Below, piece by piece: positions 1 to 8,356 of a stretch of DNA of 64,000 nt. The translations under genes and the position numbers were made by a program. The first letter of the stretch is position 1, and each line of letters opens with the position of its first letter. Source of the stretch: JAPSGM01 sp963777045 (GTDB lineage Bacteria; Chloroflexota; Limnocylindria; QHBO01); contig CAVZPD010000010.1 in the NCBI GenBank assembly GCA_963777045.1, positions 1-64,000 of the forward strand, read 5' to 3'. Under the pieces are notes generated by a model. It was not told the DNA's origin, ran no database searches, and saw only the letters and a program-made list of their open reading frames with translations.

Positions 1-33
1 AAGGTCGCAGATGGCGACTTCCGCCGCCGCATC

Positions 34-183
34 TTGTCAGGCGTGACTGACAGTCGCCTTATCCGACTCCAGCCCCCCGCGACGGCGCTACCGGTCGCGA
101 ATCCACGCTCGCCGACCCCCTTGCCGGCCGAACGCGCACCCCGCCAAGGCGCCTAACGTGACTGGAGATCGCAGGTGACAACT
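34..183. repeat. Family B inverted-repeat element, copy B1
   Basis: This is the first of two copies of a roughly 150-bp inverted-repeat element. The left end carries TTGTCA, an 11-base gap and CAGTCGCCTTATCCGA. Read on the other strand, the right end carries TTGTCA, an 11-base gap and CAGTCACGTTAGGCG. The ends thus form an outer and an inner inverted pair around a GC-rich core. The second copy at 356-504 is about 90% identical. More diverged relatives lie at 60705-61268. No frame inside looks like protein. The 172 bases between the two copies (184-355) are a CGCCG-rich low-complexity stretch in which nothing else can be recognised. Confidence 0.85.
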
Positions 184-355
184 TCCGGCGGTGAGGAAGC
201 CATGAGCTGGAGCGCGGGACCTCCTCCACGCGCACCAGCCGCCGGCAGCCGCCGCCAGCCGCCGCCGCGCCGCCGCCGCCCCGCGGGCCGACGCGCCCTG
301 GTGGCCGCGCCTCCGCCGCCCAGCCTCTTCCCCACCGCCGCGCCGCCGCCGCATC

Positions 356-504
356 TTGTCAGGCGCGACTGACAGTCACCTTATCCGACTTCAGCGCCCC
401 CCGACGGCGCTGCCGGTCGCGAATCCACGCTCACCGACCCCCTTGCCGGCCGAACGCGCACCCCGCCAAGGCGCCTAACGTGACTGGAGATCGCAGGTGA
501 CAAC
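356..504. repeat. Family B inverted-repeat element, copy B2, overlapping the 3' end of the HTH/nuclease-like gene
   Basis: This second copy has the same nested ends as B1: TTGTCA at 356 with CAGTCACCTTATCC at 373, and the inverted partners ending at 504. The minus-strand gene at 381-1193 runs into it. Its last 40 or so codons are element sequence, and its TAA stop is the complement of the TTA in CCTTATCC. The overlap ties this protein to this element family. Confidence 0.85.
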
Positions 505-1193
505 TTCGAGAAGACGAGTAGGCCCTCCGGAGCGCCTGCCGCGGCGAGGTCCGGCCGCCGCATCCAGCTGATCGCGCGCTTGCCGCGAAGGGAGAGGTGA
601 TCGAAGAGCGACGCGAAGCGCGCGATGCGCCGTCGGTTGCTCGACTCCTCCGCCACGATGAGCACCGGGACCACGGCCCTCGCCCGGCCCAGCCCCAGCT
701 GCTCCGCCACATGCGGCGCCAGGCGGCGCTTTACATCCATGGCACCCAGCAGGTCCTGCAGGTCGACGATCTCGGACTTGATCTCGATCACCAGCAGGAT
801 GCGCAGTCGCGGCTGCCAGGCCAGCAGGTCGATGCGGCCGCGCTCGCCGTATCGGCTGTAGCTCACCTCCGCGCGCACCAGCCAGCCCCAGCGCTCCAGC
901 CGAGCCTTCCAGGCGGCCTGCAGCGAGGCGTGCCGCTCGTCGAGCAGGCGCTCGAGAGCGGGACCGTGCCATCGCGGGACCAGGTCCAGCCTGATCTCCA
1001 GCACGGCGAGGCAGCTTCGCAGCGTCTCCACCGCCACGCCCCCGATCAGCCCGCGCTCGATCTTCGACCAGCTGGACCGATGCACGCTCGCGCGCGTCGC
1101 GCAGTCGGACTGGCGCCAGCCTCGGCGTCGGCGCAGGGCACGCACCAGGCGTCCCAGCTCGAGGTCGCGCATCTGGCGGCCGATGCTAGGCAT
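381..1193 (-). CDS. XRE-type HTH protein with PD-(D/E)XK-like nuclease core (family B partner)
   Basis: This 270-residue protein has an N-terminal helix-turn-helix of the XRE type at about residues 12-60. A restriction-endonuclease-like core follows: E109, then D122 in GRIDLLAW, then E137-x-K139 in LLVIEIKSE. That is the canonical E...D...ExK layout, so catalysis on DNA is plausible. About 40 C-terminal residues are encoded by repeat element B2 and are low-complexity. Related proteins with different C-terminal ends lie at 19918-20619 and at the window's right end, and both of those lack the lysine. The start is the ATG at 1193; an in-frame ATG seven codons later is an alternative. The function is not established; a role in maintaining or mobilising the adjacent element is inference. 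A plain transcriptional repressor is the main alternative. Confidence 0.75.
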   Translation of the reverse strand: MPSIGRQMRDLELGRLVRALRRRRGWRQSDCATRASVHRSSWSKIERGLIGGVAVETLRSCLAVLEIRLDLVPRWHGPALERLLDERHASLQAAWKARLERWGWLVRAEVSYSRYGERGRIDLLAWQPRLRILLVIEIKSEIVDLQDLLGAMDVKRRLAPHVAEQLGLGRARAVVPVLIVAEESSNRRRIARFASLFDHLSLRGKRAISWMRRPDLAAAGAPEGLLVFSKLSPAISSHVRRLGGVRVRPARGSVSVDSRPAAPSGGAEVG

Positions 1194-1221
1194 CCCGGCT
1201 TACGCGCCACTTACCGTCGGC

Positions 1222-2043
1222 TTACGCGAGCTCCGGTAGCGGGGCGGCCTGGCAGCGGGGGCACCAGTACGTCATCCGCGCCTCCTCGCCCTGGCGCCGT
1301 CCGCGGATCGGTGTCCCGCATCGCCGGCACGGCCGGCCGGAACGCCCGTAGACCCAGAGCGAGCCGCCCGGACGCGCGACGCCGGTCGTCACCCGTCGTC
1401 CGCCGCGGACGTTCGCCCGCAGCAGCTCGCGAGACCGGCGCAGCACCGCGCCCAAGACCGCGTCGTCGAACGACGCCACCGGCCCCCACGGATCGAGCCG
1501 CTCGATGAAGCACACCTCGGACTTGTAGACATTCCCGATCCCCGCGACGGAACGCTGGTCGAGCAGCGCCTCCCCCAGCGACCGCCGGGGATCCGCGCGA
1601 AGGCGTCGCACCGCCTCGGAGAGGTCGAACGACGCACCCAGCAGGTCAGGGCCAAGCGCAGTGAGTCGTGCGTGGCGTCCGAGCTCGGCATCGGTCAGGA
1701 GCTCGACATCGGCGCAGTCGAAGCAGACGGCCACCGCGTCGGCCGTCTCCAGCCAGCAGGTGGCACGCGCGGCAGCCAGCCGCCACGGCTCGCCCGGGCG
1801 GTAGCGGTGCCAGGATCCGCGCATGCGCAGATGACTCCGCAGCCAGAGCCCGCCCGAGAAGCCGATGAGCAGGTGCTTGCCGCGCGCCTCCACGGCCTCC
1901 ACCCGCGCCCCATCCAGGCGCGACAGGCGCGGCACGCGTGAGAGGCCGGGCCCCGGCTGCGCCACCGCACGTCGCACGACCGAACCGAGCAGCGCGCGGC
2001 GCAGGACATCGGCCGTGCGGAAGATGGTGTCGCCCTCGGGCAT
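1222..2043 (-). CDS. nei: Fpg/Nei-family DNA glycosylase (endonuclease VIII-like)
   Basis: This 273-residue base-excision repair enzyme would remove oxidised bases and nick the abasic site. The mature N-terminus PEGDT is the catalytic Pro-Glu pair of the family, and the start is fixed by it. The helix-two-turn-helix region carries DQRSVAGIGNVYKSE at about residue 165. A C-terminal zinc finger is visible as CRRCG followed about 20 residues later by CPRC. PEGDT rather than PELPE points to the Nei branch (actinobacterial Nei type) over Fpg. It runs divergently from mreB with a gap of about 90 bases. Identification to family is firm; the lesion preference is not visible. Confidence 0.93.
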   Translation of the reverse strand: MPEGDTIFRTADVLRRALLGSVVRRAVAQPGPGLSRVPRLSRLDGARVEAVEARGKHLLIGFSGGLWLRSHLRMRGSWHRYRPGEPWRLAAARATCWLETADAVAVCFDCADVELLTDAELGRHARLTALGPDLLGASFDLSEAVRRLRADPRRSLGEALLDQRSVAGIGNVYKSEVCFIERLDPWGPVASFDDAVLGAVLRRSRELLRANVRGGRRVTTGVARPGGSLWVYGRSGRPCRRCGTPIRGRRQGEEARMTYWCPRCQAAPLPELA

Positions 2044-2083
2044 GGACCGATGGTACCGGTGCGGTCAGGCGCCACCGGATCGG

Positions 2084-2089
2084 TATACT
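2084..2089 (+). promoter_or_regulatory. Possible -10 box of mreB
   Basis: TATACT lies 45 bases upstream of the mreB ATG in an otherwise GC-rich gap between divergent genes. No convincing -35 hexamer is visible, so this is a weak prediction based on the -10 match alone. Confidence 0.4.
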
Positions 2090-2133
2090 GCGAGCGCCCC
2101 CGCACCGAAGCATCACAGGACCATGTTGCGCGC

Positions 2134-3129
2134 ATGAAGATCGGGATCGACCTGGGCACGGCCAACATCCTCGTCTACGTCAAGGGCAAGGGTGTCGTGC
2201 TGAACGAACCATCCGTCGTCGCCATCAGCGACGACGACAACCGGCTGGTCGCCGTGGGCGAGGAGGCCCGCGAGATGATCGGCCGCACGCCCGGCAACGT
2301 CCGCGCCATCCGCCCGATGCGCGACGGCGTCATCGCCGACTACCTGATCACCGAGGCGATGCTCCGCTACGTGATCAACAAGGTGGCACGCGTCCGGCTC
2401 TTCAAGCCCGACGTGATGATCTCGGTTCCATCCGGCGTGACGAGCGTCGAGAAGCGCGCCGTGCGCGACGCGGCGCTCAAGGCGGGCGCCAAGGACGCGT
2501 ACCTGATCGAGGAACCGCTGGCCGCCGCCATCGGTGCCAACGTTCCCATCTCGTCGCCGTCCGGCAACCTGATCATCGACATCGGCGGCGGGACGAGCGA
2601 GATCGCCGTGATCGCGCTGGGCGGCATCGTGGTCAGCCAGTCGGTGCGGGTCGGCGGAAACAAGCTCGACGAGGCGATCACCAACTACATACGCCGTAAG
2701 TACAACCTGATGGTGGGCGACCGGACCGCGGAGGAGATCAAGATCGCCATCGGCTCCGCGCTGCCCATGGATGAGCCGATGACGATGGAGGTCAAGGGCC
2801 GCGACATGATCGCGGGCCTGCCGCGCACCATCCCCATCACCTCGACCGAGGTCACCGAGGCGATCGAGCAGCCGCTGCAGGCGATCATCACCGCCGTGCG
2901 CGCCGTGCTGGAGGAGACGCCGCCGGAGCTGTCGAGCGACATCATCGACAAGGGGATGGTGATGTCGGGTGGCGGCTCGCTGCTGCGCAACCTGGACACG
3001 CTCCTGACCCAGGTCACCGGTATTCCGTGCCACGTCGCAGAGAACGCGCTCAACTCGGTGGCGGTGGGCACCGGCATGGCCCTGGAGCACTTCGGCACGT
3101 TCCGCAAGAGCCTCGTGAGCGCGTCGTGA
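2134..3129 (+). CDS. mreB: Rod-shape determining protein MreB
   Basis: This 331-residue bacterial actin homologue would polymerise under the membrane and guide wall synthesis. The actin-fold signatures are present: phosphate-1 loop GIDLGTANILVYVKGKG at residues 3-19, phosphate-2 loop IIDIGGGTSE at about 149, and the adenosine motif MSGGGSLLRN at about 280. The length is normal for MreB. The frame is open further upstream, but the ATG at 2134 begins directly at the conserved KIGIDLGTA start. No mreC, mreD or rodA follows. Instead a PHP-domain gene starts inside the mreB stop codon, so mreB is separated from its usual partners here. Confidence 0.96.
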   Translation: MKIGIDLGTANILVYVKGKGVVLNEPSVVAISDDDNRLVAVGEEAREMIGRTPGNVRAIRPMRDGVIADYLITEAMLRYVINKVARVRLFKPDVMISVPSGVTSVEKRAVRDAALKAGAKDAYLIEEPLAAAIGANVPISSPSGNLIIDIGGGTSEIAVIALGGIVVSQSVRVGGNKLDEAITNYIRRKYNLMVGDRTAEEIKIAIGSALPMDEPMTMEVKGRDMIAGLPRTIPITSTEVTEAIEQPLQAIITAVRAVLEETPPELSSDIIDKGMVMSGGGSLLRNLDTLLTQVTGIPCHVAENALNSVAVGTGMALEHFGTFRKSLVSAS

Positions 3130-4058
3130 TCGTATCGGCGCCGGCCGCCGAGGCAGGCTCCGCCGCCAGGGCAGGGACCGTTGGGGCGCGGGCGAGCGTG
3201 GCGCAGCGAGCCAGGGAGACGACCGGCGGAGCACGGCGAGCCACCGCCTTCGCCGACTTCCACATCCACACCCGCTTCAGCCGCGACTCGATCCTCTCGG
3301 AAGACAAGTTCATCCGCGTCGCGCTGGACCGCGGCCTCACGCACGTCGCCGTGACGAACCACAACAACGTCGAGGGCGCCATCGCGGTCCGCGATCGGGT
3401 CGCGGCCCTGGGCCTCTCCGACCAGCTGCACGTCATCCTGGGCGAGGAGGTCTCCACCGCCGACGGCGAGGTGGTCGGCATCTTCCTGCAGCGCACCATT
3501 CCGCGCGGTCTGTCAGCCGATGAGACGGCCGATGCCATCCACGAGCAGGGCGGCCTCGTCTCGATCCCGCACCCCTTCGATCCGTTCCGTTCGTCGCACA
3601 TCCGCTCAGAGCCGCTGGAGCGCCTGGCCGAGGCCGGCAAGATCGACATGGTCGAGATCTTCAACAGCCGCGTCACCCTCCAGCGCCACAACCAGGAGGC
3701 GGCCGAGTTCGCCGCGCGCCACGGCATCCCGGGGATCGCCTGCAGCGACTCGCACTCGAGCTTCGAGATCGCCATGAGCTTCAACGCCCTGCCTGACTTC
3801 TCCGGAGCCGATGAGCTGCGCGCGGGGCTTCCCGACAACGAGTGGCACGGAAACCGCTCCACGGTCCTCATCCACCTGACCACGCGCTGGGCGGTGTGGA
3901 CCAACATCGTGCGTCGCTGGCTCGGCAAGGAGACCGCCGCCGCGCCGGTCCTGGGGCCGGAGACGCCGTCCCAGGCCGCGCAGGAGCCGGTCGAGCGCCC
4001 GTCGCCGGAGGAGCTGCCCGATCCGGATGATGCGGAGGCCGGCAGTGACCGGGGATAG
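3126..4058 (+). CDS. PHP-domain metal-dependent phosphoesterase
   Basis: This protein of about 310 residues belongs to the polymerase-and-histidinol-phosphatase superfamily. Metal-ligand motifs are visible: FHIHTRFSRDS near residue 40, THVAVTNHNN near 66, GEEVST near 101, SIPHPFDP near 140 and a late CSDSHSS near 205. A GTG start at 3126 overlaps the mreB stop as GTGA, implying translational coupling; the frame is open upstream within mreB. The C-terminal 40 residues are Pro/Glu-rich and probably disordered. The substrate is unknown; nucleotides or phosphorylated sugars are usual for the family. Confidence 0.88.
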   Translation: MIVSAPAAEAGSAARAGTVGARASVAQRARETTGGARRATAFADFHIHTRFSRDSILSEDKFIRVALDRGLTHVAVTNHNNVEGAIAVRDRVAALGLSDQLHVILGEEVSTADGEVVGIFLQRTIPRGLSADETADAIHEQGGLVSIPHPFDPFRSSHIRSEPLERLAEAGKIDMVEIFNSRVTLQRHNQEAAEFAARHGIPGIACSDSHSSFEIAMSFNALPDFSGADELRAGLPDNEWHGNRSTVLIHLTTRWAVWTNIVRRWLGKETAAAPVLGPETPSQAAQEPVERPSPEELPDPDDAEAGSDRG

Positions 4059-5184
4059 CCGTCCCGATCGCGAGCGCTCGGAGCACGCGGCCGGCCCGCA
4101 CGAGCACGGTGGCTCGCTCTACGAGGCCGGCGAGTACCTGGACGCACCCCCGGAGGAGGGGATCGCGGCGCGCGAGGTCTCGCTGCGCGATCGGGTCCTC
4201 AACTGGCGGACCATCGGCTCCATCGTCTTCGGCGTGGTCCTGCTCTACCTCCTCTTCCGCTTCGTCCTGAACCTGGACTTCGCCGACACCTGGGAGCGGA
4301 TCACGCGTGCCAACCCGCTGCTGCTGCTTGCCGCCTTCGCGGTCTACTACCTGACCTTCCCGCTGCGGGGCTACCGCTGGGCGTTCATCCTGGGGCGCAC
4401 CGGCCAGCCGGTCCGATTCCGCGACGCAACGGAGATCCTGTTCCTGTCGTGGTTCGTGAACTGCCTGGTCCCCGCCAAGCTGGGGGACCTGTACCGAGCG
4501 TGGCTGCTGAAGGGCAACTACGGGGCTTCAATCAGCCGCAGCGTGGGGACGATCTTCATCGAGCGGATCGCTGACATCGTCGTCATCTTCGGCCTCGCGC
4601 TGGCGGCCGGGGCGTGGAGCTTCAGGAGGGCCGCGCGGCCGGAGCTCAGCGCGCTCTTCATTGCCGGATTCATCACCGCCACGCTGCTGGTGGTGCTGGT
4701 GGTGCTGCTCGCCTGGCGTGGCGATCGCCTCGTTCGGTGGCTGCCGGAGCGCGTGGCGGCCTTCTACCAGCGGTTCCACGAAGGGTCGACCGGCGCGCTC
4801 AACGCCAGGTCGCTGCCCGTCATCCTGCTGCTGACCGGTTCCATCTGGATGCTGGAGGGGCTGCGCCTCTACTTCGTGATCCTGGCGCTGGACCTGCCAG
4901 CCGTGAACCTCGGCATCAGCTCCGCCATCTTCGTGACCCTGGCCGGGTCCCTGCTGACCGCCGTGCCGCTGACGCCGGCGGGGGTGGGCTTCGTCGAGGC
5001 CGGCATCGTGGGTGCCCTCTCCCTCTACGGCGTCACGAACGAGCCGGCGGCCGCAGTTGCGCTCACCGACCGAGCGATTAGCATTCTCACTGTCATCGTG
5101 CTTGGCGGCATCGCCTACGCGCTCTCGCAGAAGGTGCGACGCGCGCACGGCGTCGGCCTCACGCCGGCGGGGGCGACCGACTAG
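4045..5184 (+). CDS. UPF0104 / lysylphosphatidylglycerol-synthase-type membrane protein
   Basis: This multi-pass membrane protein of about 379 residues resembles the flippase-like transmembrane half of LPG synthase (PF03706). After a hydrophilic 45-residue N-terminus there are about eight hydrophobic segments, with family-like motifs FLSWFVNCLVPAKLGDLYR and LTPAGVGFVEAG. GTG at 4045 is preferred because GGAGG sits six bases upstream. It overlaps the end of the PHP gene by 14 bases, so mreB, the PHP gene and this gene form one operon. The soluble aminoacyl-transferase domain of true MprF is absent, so lipid or polyprenyl-linked transport is more likely than lysylation. That reading is inference. 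Confidence 0.85.
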   Translation: MTGDSRPDRERSEHAAGPHEHGGSLYEAGEYLDAPPEEGIAAREVSLRDRVLNWRTIGSIVFGVVLLYLLFRFVLNLDFADTWERITRANPLLLLAAFAVYYLTFPLRGYRWAFILGRTGQPVRFRDATEILFLSWFVNCLVPAKLGDLYRAWLLKGNYGASISRSVGTIFIERIADIVVIFGLALAAGAWSFRRAARPELSALFIAGFITATLLVVLVVLLAWRGDRLVRWLPERVAAFYQRFHEGSTGALNARSLPVILLLTGSIWMLEGLRLYFVILALDLPAVNLGISSAIFVTLAGSLLTAVPLTPAGVGFVEAGIVGALSLYGVTNEPAAAVALTDRAISILTVIVLGGIAYALSQKVRRAHGVGLTPAGATD

Positions 5185-5368
5185 GCCGGGAGAAAGTGAG
5201 GGGGAGCATGGGCCGCACTTCGGACCATTGGGCAGCGTCTGAGTGTCCCGCTGAACGGTACCTTTGGGCCATTGAGGCGGAGGCGGCGGGTTGCGATGCT
5301 GCGGTTGCTCGTACGCACCACCACGGAGCCCACCGATGGTGATCCGGGCACTACATGGAACGAGGCGC

Positions 5369-5812
5369 ATGACCCTCCAGTCGCCCCGATCATTCAACAG
5401 CTGGCTGCGGAGCCAGCTCAAGGAAAAGAAGATGAGCCAGCGCCAGCTGGCGCTGCAGTCCGGGGTCGATCATTCGACGATCTCGCGGCTCATCAAGGGG
5501 GACCGCATGCCGTCGCTCGGAACAGCGACCAAGCTTGCACGTGGCCTGCGCGAGATCCACGACGACGCGGAAGGCCCGGCCTACTTCGCATCGCTATCGG
5601 CTCGCCAGCTGTTGCCAACCGCACGCGTCGAGTACGCCCTGCGCGGGGACGAAGCCCTGACCGATGGCGACGTCCGCGAGCTGATGCAGAGCTACCTCAC
5701 GGCTCGCAGCCGCCGGCTGCAGGGCAGCCCCGGTGGCCCAAAGCAGATGAGCGGCGGTCGCCGCGGGAACGGCGAGCCGGTCGGCATGGGCGGAGTCAGC
5801 CGCGGCGCTTGA
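5369..5812 (+). CDS. XRE-family transcriptional regulator
   Basis: This small regulator of about 147 residues has a clear HTH at residues 12-65 (SQRQLALQSGVDHSTISRLI, followed by a PSLGTATKLA helix). The C-terminal half is polar with no recognised ligand domain. ATG at 5369 is chosen because the HTH begins soon after; the open frame extends further upstream without family-like sequence. It converges on the endonuclease IV gene with a 17-base overlap of 3' ends. A GGTACC-containing site lies upstream near 5255. The target genes are unknown. Confidence 0.82.
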   Translation: MTLQSPRSFNSWLRSQLKEKKMSQRQLALQSGVDHSTISRLIKGDRMPSLGTATKLARGLREIHDDAEGPAYFASLSARQLLPTARVEYALRGDEALTDGDVRELMQSYLTARSRRLQGSPGGPKQMSGGRRGNGEPVGMGGVSRGA

Positions 5813-6815
5813 CCTGTTCCGGTCCCGGCCTCTTCACCGCGCCCATGCGGGTTGATCGGCGGGTCAGCCTGAACGCCTTCGGAGGGAGCTGTGCCAGCTC
5901 CGTTGCGCCAAGGAAGAGCTGCAGGGCGCGACGCATGTTCACCGCGTCGTAGCCCTCGTCGGCGCCGGGCGTCTCCAGCATCACCGCCGTCTGCGCAGTC
6001 AGGCGCGGATCGCGCAGCACCGCTCCCAGGCCAACGGAACCGATGCGACCGGCGCCGAGGTGCTCGTGCCGATCCGTCCTCGATCCGAGCTCCGACCGCG
6101 AGTCGTTGAGGTGAACCAGCCGGAGCCGATCCATCCCGATCAGCTGCTCGAAGCGGTCCAGCACCGCCGCAGCGCCCTCCTCCGTGCCGATCTGGTAGCC
6201 GGCGCCCCAGAGGTGCGCCGTGTCCAGGCAGAAGGCGAGGCGCGGCGCGAGCGACGCCTCCACGCCGTCCAGGATCTCCGCCAGCTCCTCGATGCGGGAG
6301 CCGATGTTGTCGCCGCCCCCGGCCGAGTTCTCCAGCACCAGCACCGTCTCCAGCGGCGTCGCGGCAAGCGCGGCGTTGACGCTGGCGGCGACCTGCCGCA
6401 CGCCCGCGCCGTGGCCCTGGCCGCGGTGCGAGCCGATGTGGGTGTTCACCAGTGAGGCACCGTACTGCGGCGCTCTCAGCAGCTCGTGGATCAGTCCCTC
6501 GCGCGACTGCGACGCGAAGGGCTCCGCCGTCCCTGCCAGGTTGATCAGGTAGCTGGCGTGGATTGAGATGGGTGAGATGCGATGCTCTGCCGCATACGCA
6601 ACGAAGGCGGCGGCATCGGCCGGTGGCTCCGCTCGTCGGCGCCAGGCGGTCGGGTTGTCGCTGAAGAGCTGCATGGCGGTCGCACCGACCTGGCGCGCCC
6701 GGCGCCCTGCCTTGAGGAGGCCGCCCGCCACGCCCAGGTGGATCCCGACCGGCGGCGCGCCCGGCGGCCAGGTCAGGCGCCGGCGTGGCTCGCGCCGTGC
6801 TACGGTCCGGGACAT
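5796..6815 (-). CDS. nfo: Endonuclease IV (AP endonuclease)
   Basis: This zinc-dependent TIM-barrel apurinic endonuclease (339 residues) acts on abasic sites in base-excision repair. Motifs of the family are in order: ISIHASYLINLA, NTHIGSHRG, LENSAGGGDNIGS, FCLDTAHLWGAGY, VHLNDSRSELGSRTDRHEH and METPG, which together supply the His, Asp and Glu zinc ligands. About 20 basic residues precede the barrel, so an internal start is possible. Its ATG at 6815 overlaps the start codon of a divergent small gene. Identification is firm. Confidence 0.93.
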   Translation of the reverse strand: MSRTVARREPRRRLTWPPGAPPVGIHLGVAGGLLKAGRRARQVGATAMQLFSDNPTAWRRRAEPPADAAAFVAYAAEHRISPISIHASYLINLAGTAEPFASQSREGLIHELLRAPQYGASLVNTHIGSHRGQGHGAGVRQVAASVNAALAATPLETVLVLENSAGGGDNIGSRIEELAEILDGVEASLAPRLAFCLDTAHLWGAGYQIGTEEGAAAVLDRFEQLIGMDRLRLVHLNDSRSELGSRTDRHEHLGAGRIGSVGLGAVLRDPRLTAQTAVMLETPGADEGYDAVNMRRALQLFLGATELAQLPPKAFRLTRRSTRMGAVKRPGPEQVKRRG

Positions 6816-6987
6816 GGAGGATCAGCGAGCCGAGCGAGTTGAGCGAGTTGGCCGAGTTGAGCGCGCCGAAGATGACCGGGCGGGCAGGGCGAGCCTCGAC
6901 CTCCTCTCCATTGGCCTGGCCGTCTTCTTCATCGCGCTGCTGGCACTCGTCGCCGCGATGATGCTGCTCCCGCTCGTCCTGGGATAG
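6814..6987 (+). CDS. Small single-span membrane protein, hypothetical
   Basis: This predicted peptide of 57 residues has a charged N-terminal half with repeated RVERVGRVER-like sequence. One long hydrophobic helix (residues 30-56, IGLAVFFIALLALVAAMMLL) follows, ending at the C-terminus. The hydrophobic profile is the main evidence that it is real. Its ATG overlaps the start codon of nfo on the other strand, which is unusual, and no strong ribosome site is seen. It could be a chance frame. Confidence 0.4.
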   Translation: MEDQRAERVERVGRVERAEDDRAGRASLDLLSIGLAVFFIALLALVAAMMLLPLVLG

Positions 6988-7020
6988 GGGCGTCGCCGTG
7001 CCGCCCGGCGCCCCCGGTGC

Positions 7021-7608
7021 TCAGCGCCGACCTCCGACGACCGGTTCGATCAGCCCGTAGGTCCCGTCATTGCGCCGGTAGAGGACGCAGATGCCCTGGT
7101 CCTCGGCGTTGAGGAAGACGAAGAAGGCGTGTCCCAGCTCCTCCATCCGCGCGATGGCGTCCTCCTCGAACATGGGCTCCATGTCGAAGCGCTTGATGCG
7201 AACCACCGACGGGCGTGTGGACCGGGGCTCGACCTCGTCGTCGGTCGCCAGGCTGCCGGTCGCCTCGCGGGCCAGGACCTCCTGGGTCTCGTCGGCCTCG
7301 CGCATGTGCGTGCTGCGCGGCTTCTCCTTGGCGCGCACGACTTGCCGCTCCAGCTTGTCGAGCAGGCTGTCGAGGGCCGCGATGGGCGTGGCGCCCGAGG
7401 AGGCGGAGCGCACCACGCTCCCGTTGTTGACCAGCGTGACCTCCGCCACGTGGGAGGCGTCGTTGGCGCGCGACGCGTGGGCGATGAGCTCTACCGTTGC
7501 CTCGGCATCGGGATGTGCCACCCGGTCCAGGCGTTGCAGCTTGCGGTCGATCTGCTTCCGGAGCCGATCGCTGAGCTCCATGTTTCGGGCCTTGAGCGTC
7601 GTCCTCAC
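7021..7608 (-). CDS. hpf: Ribosome hibernation promoting factor, long form
   Basis: This 195-residue protein has the two-domain layout of long HPF. The N-terminal RaiA-like beta-alpha fold (residues 1-105) would bind the 30S decoding centre. After a variable linker, a C-terminal dimerisation domain (about 135-190: VVRIKRFDMEPMFEEDAI, FFVFLNAED, VLYRRNDGTYGLIEP) drives 100S formation. The start is GTG at 7608 with AGAGGAAG about eight bases upstream. It would act in stationary phase or starvation. It stands alone, transcribed in the same direction as comF upstream. Confidence 0.95.
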   Translation of the reverse strand: MRTTLKARNMELSDRLRKQIDRKLQRLDRVAHPDAEATVELIAHASRANDASHVAEVTLVNNGSVVRSASSGATPIAALDSLLDKLERQVVRAKEKPRSTHMREADETQEVLAREATGSLATDDEVEPRSTRPSVVRIKRFDMEPMFEEDAIARMEELGHAFFVFLNAEDQGICVLYRRNDGTYGLIEPVVGGRR

Positions 7609-7671
7609 GATGAGTCTTCCTCTCGCTACGGTGACGCCCCTACGGTAGCACCGCTGAATCCCGGTCCTGGG

Positions 7672-8322
7672 TCACGTCTCCCGTGCCACCGAGACCCCCA
7701 CGACCCGGCAGTCGTTCCCCTGGTGCAGGGCACCGGCACACGCCTCGAACGTCGCGGACGTGGTCAGGATGTCGTCGACCAGGACCACGACCGGGGGAGC
7801 GCGTGATCCCCGACCCATCGCGAACGCGTGCCGCAGGTTTCGCAGGCGCTCGGCGCGGTTGAGGCGGTGCTGCTGCTGCGTGGGGCGCAGCCGTACCAGG
7901 ACGGGCGCAACCGGCATCTGCAGGATGGGCGACAGCTCGCGCGCGATCAGCTCAGCCTGGTTGTAGCCGCGCTGCCGCAGCCGCTCCGGGTGGACCGGGA
8001 CGGGGACGAGCATGCCGCCGGGCGTGGCATGGGCAACATCCACCAGGTGCGGGGCCGCTGCCTCTGCGAGCGGCCGCGCGAGGCGAGCGGCACCGCCGTA
8101 CTTCAGGCGCGACAGCACGCGCCTGAGCACGCCCTCGTAGGCGAACGCGGCCACGGCCACCTCCAGCTCGTCACCGACGACCGTGGCGGCATTGGGAATG
8201 ACGAAGCGGTCGACGGCGTTGGCAGCCGGACGGAACGACGTTCGACAGGAACCGCACAGCCGCTCGCCGTACCGTCCGCAACCGGAGCACGATGGTGGCA
8301 GCACCAGGTCCAGCAGGCCCAT
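7672..8322 (-). CDS. comF: ComF-family phosphoribosyltransferase-like protein
   Basis: This protein of about 216 residues is of the ComF/GntX type. An N-terminal zinc ribbon (CSGCG then CGSC) is followed by a PRTase fold whose PRPP-binding loop is VVVLVDDILTTSATFEA near residue 180. ComF proteins assist DNA uptake in competent bacteria, but many genomes carry them without known competence. ATG at 8322 has AGGA eight bases upstream and is preferred over an ATG six codons earlier. No other competence gene is nearby, although the Tad pilus locus follows at 8.8 kb. Confidence 0.88.
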   Translation of the reverse strand: MGLLDLVLPPSCSGCGRYGERLCGSCRTSFRPAANAVDRFVIPNAATVVGDELEVAVAAFAYEGVLRRVLSRLKYGGAARLARPLAEAAAPHLVDVAHATPGGMLVPVPVHPERLRQRGYNQAELIARELSPILQMPVAPVLVRLRPTQQQHRLNRAERLRNLRHAFAMGRGSRAPPVVVLVDDILTTSATFEACAGALHQGNDCRVVGVSVARET

Positions 8323-8356
8323 GGGCCGATCCTGCCGCATGCCGCTTACCGCGGTC

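Noticed and set aside
88..372. Short open frames in the first 380 bases
   Set aside because: They lie in CGCCG runs and inside the two inverted-repeat copies, and have low-complexity Arg/Ala/Pro sequence on both strands.
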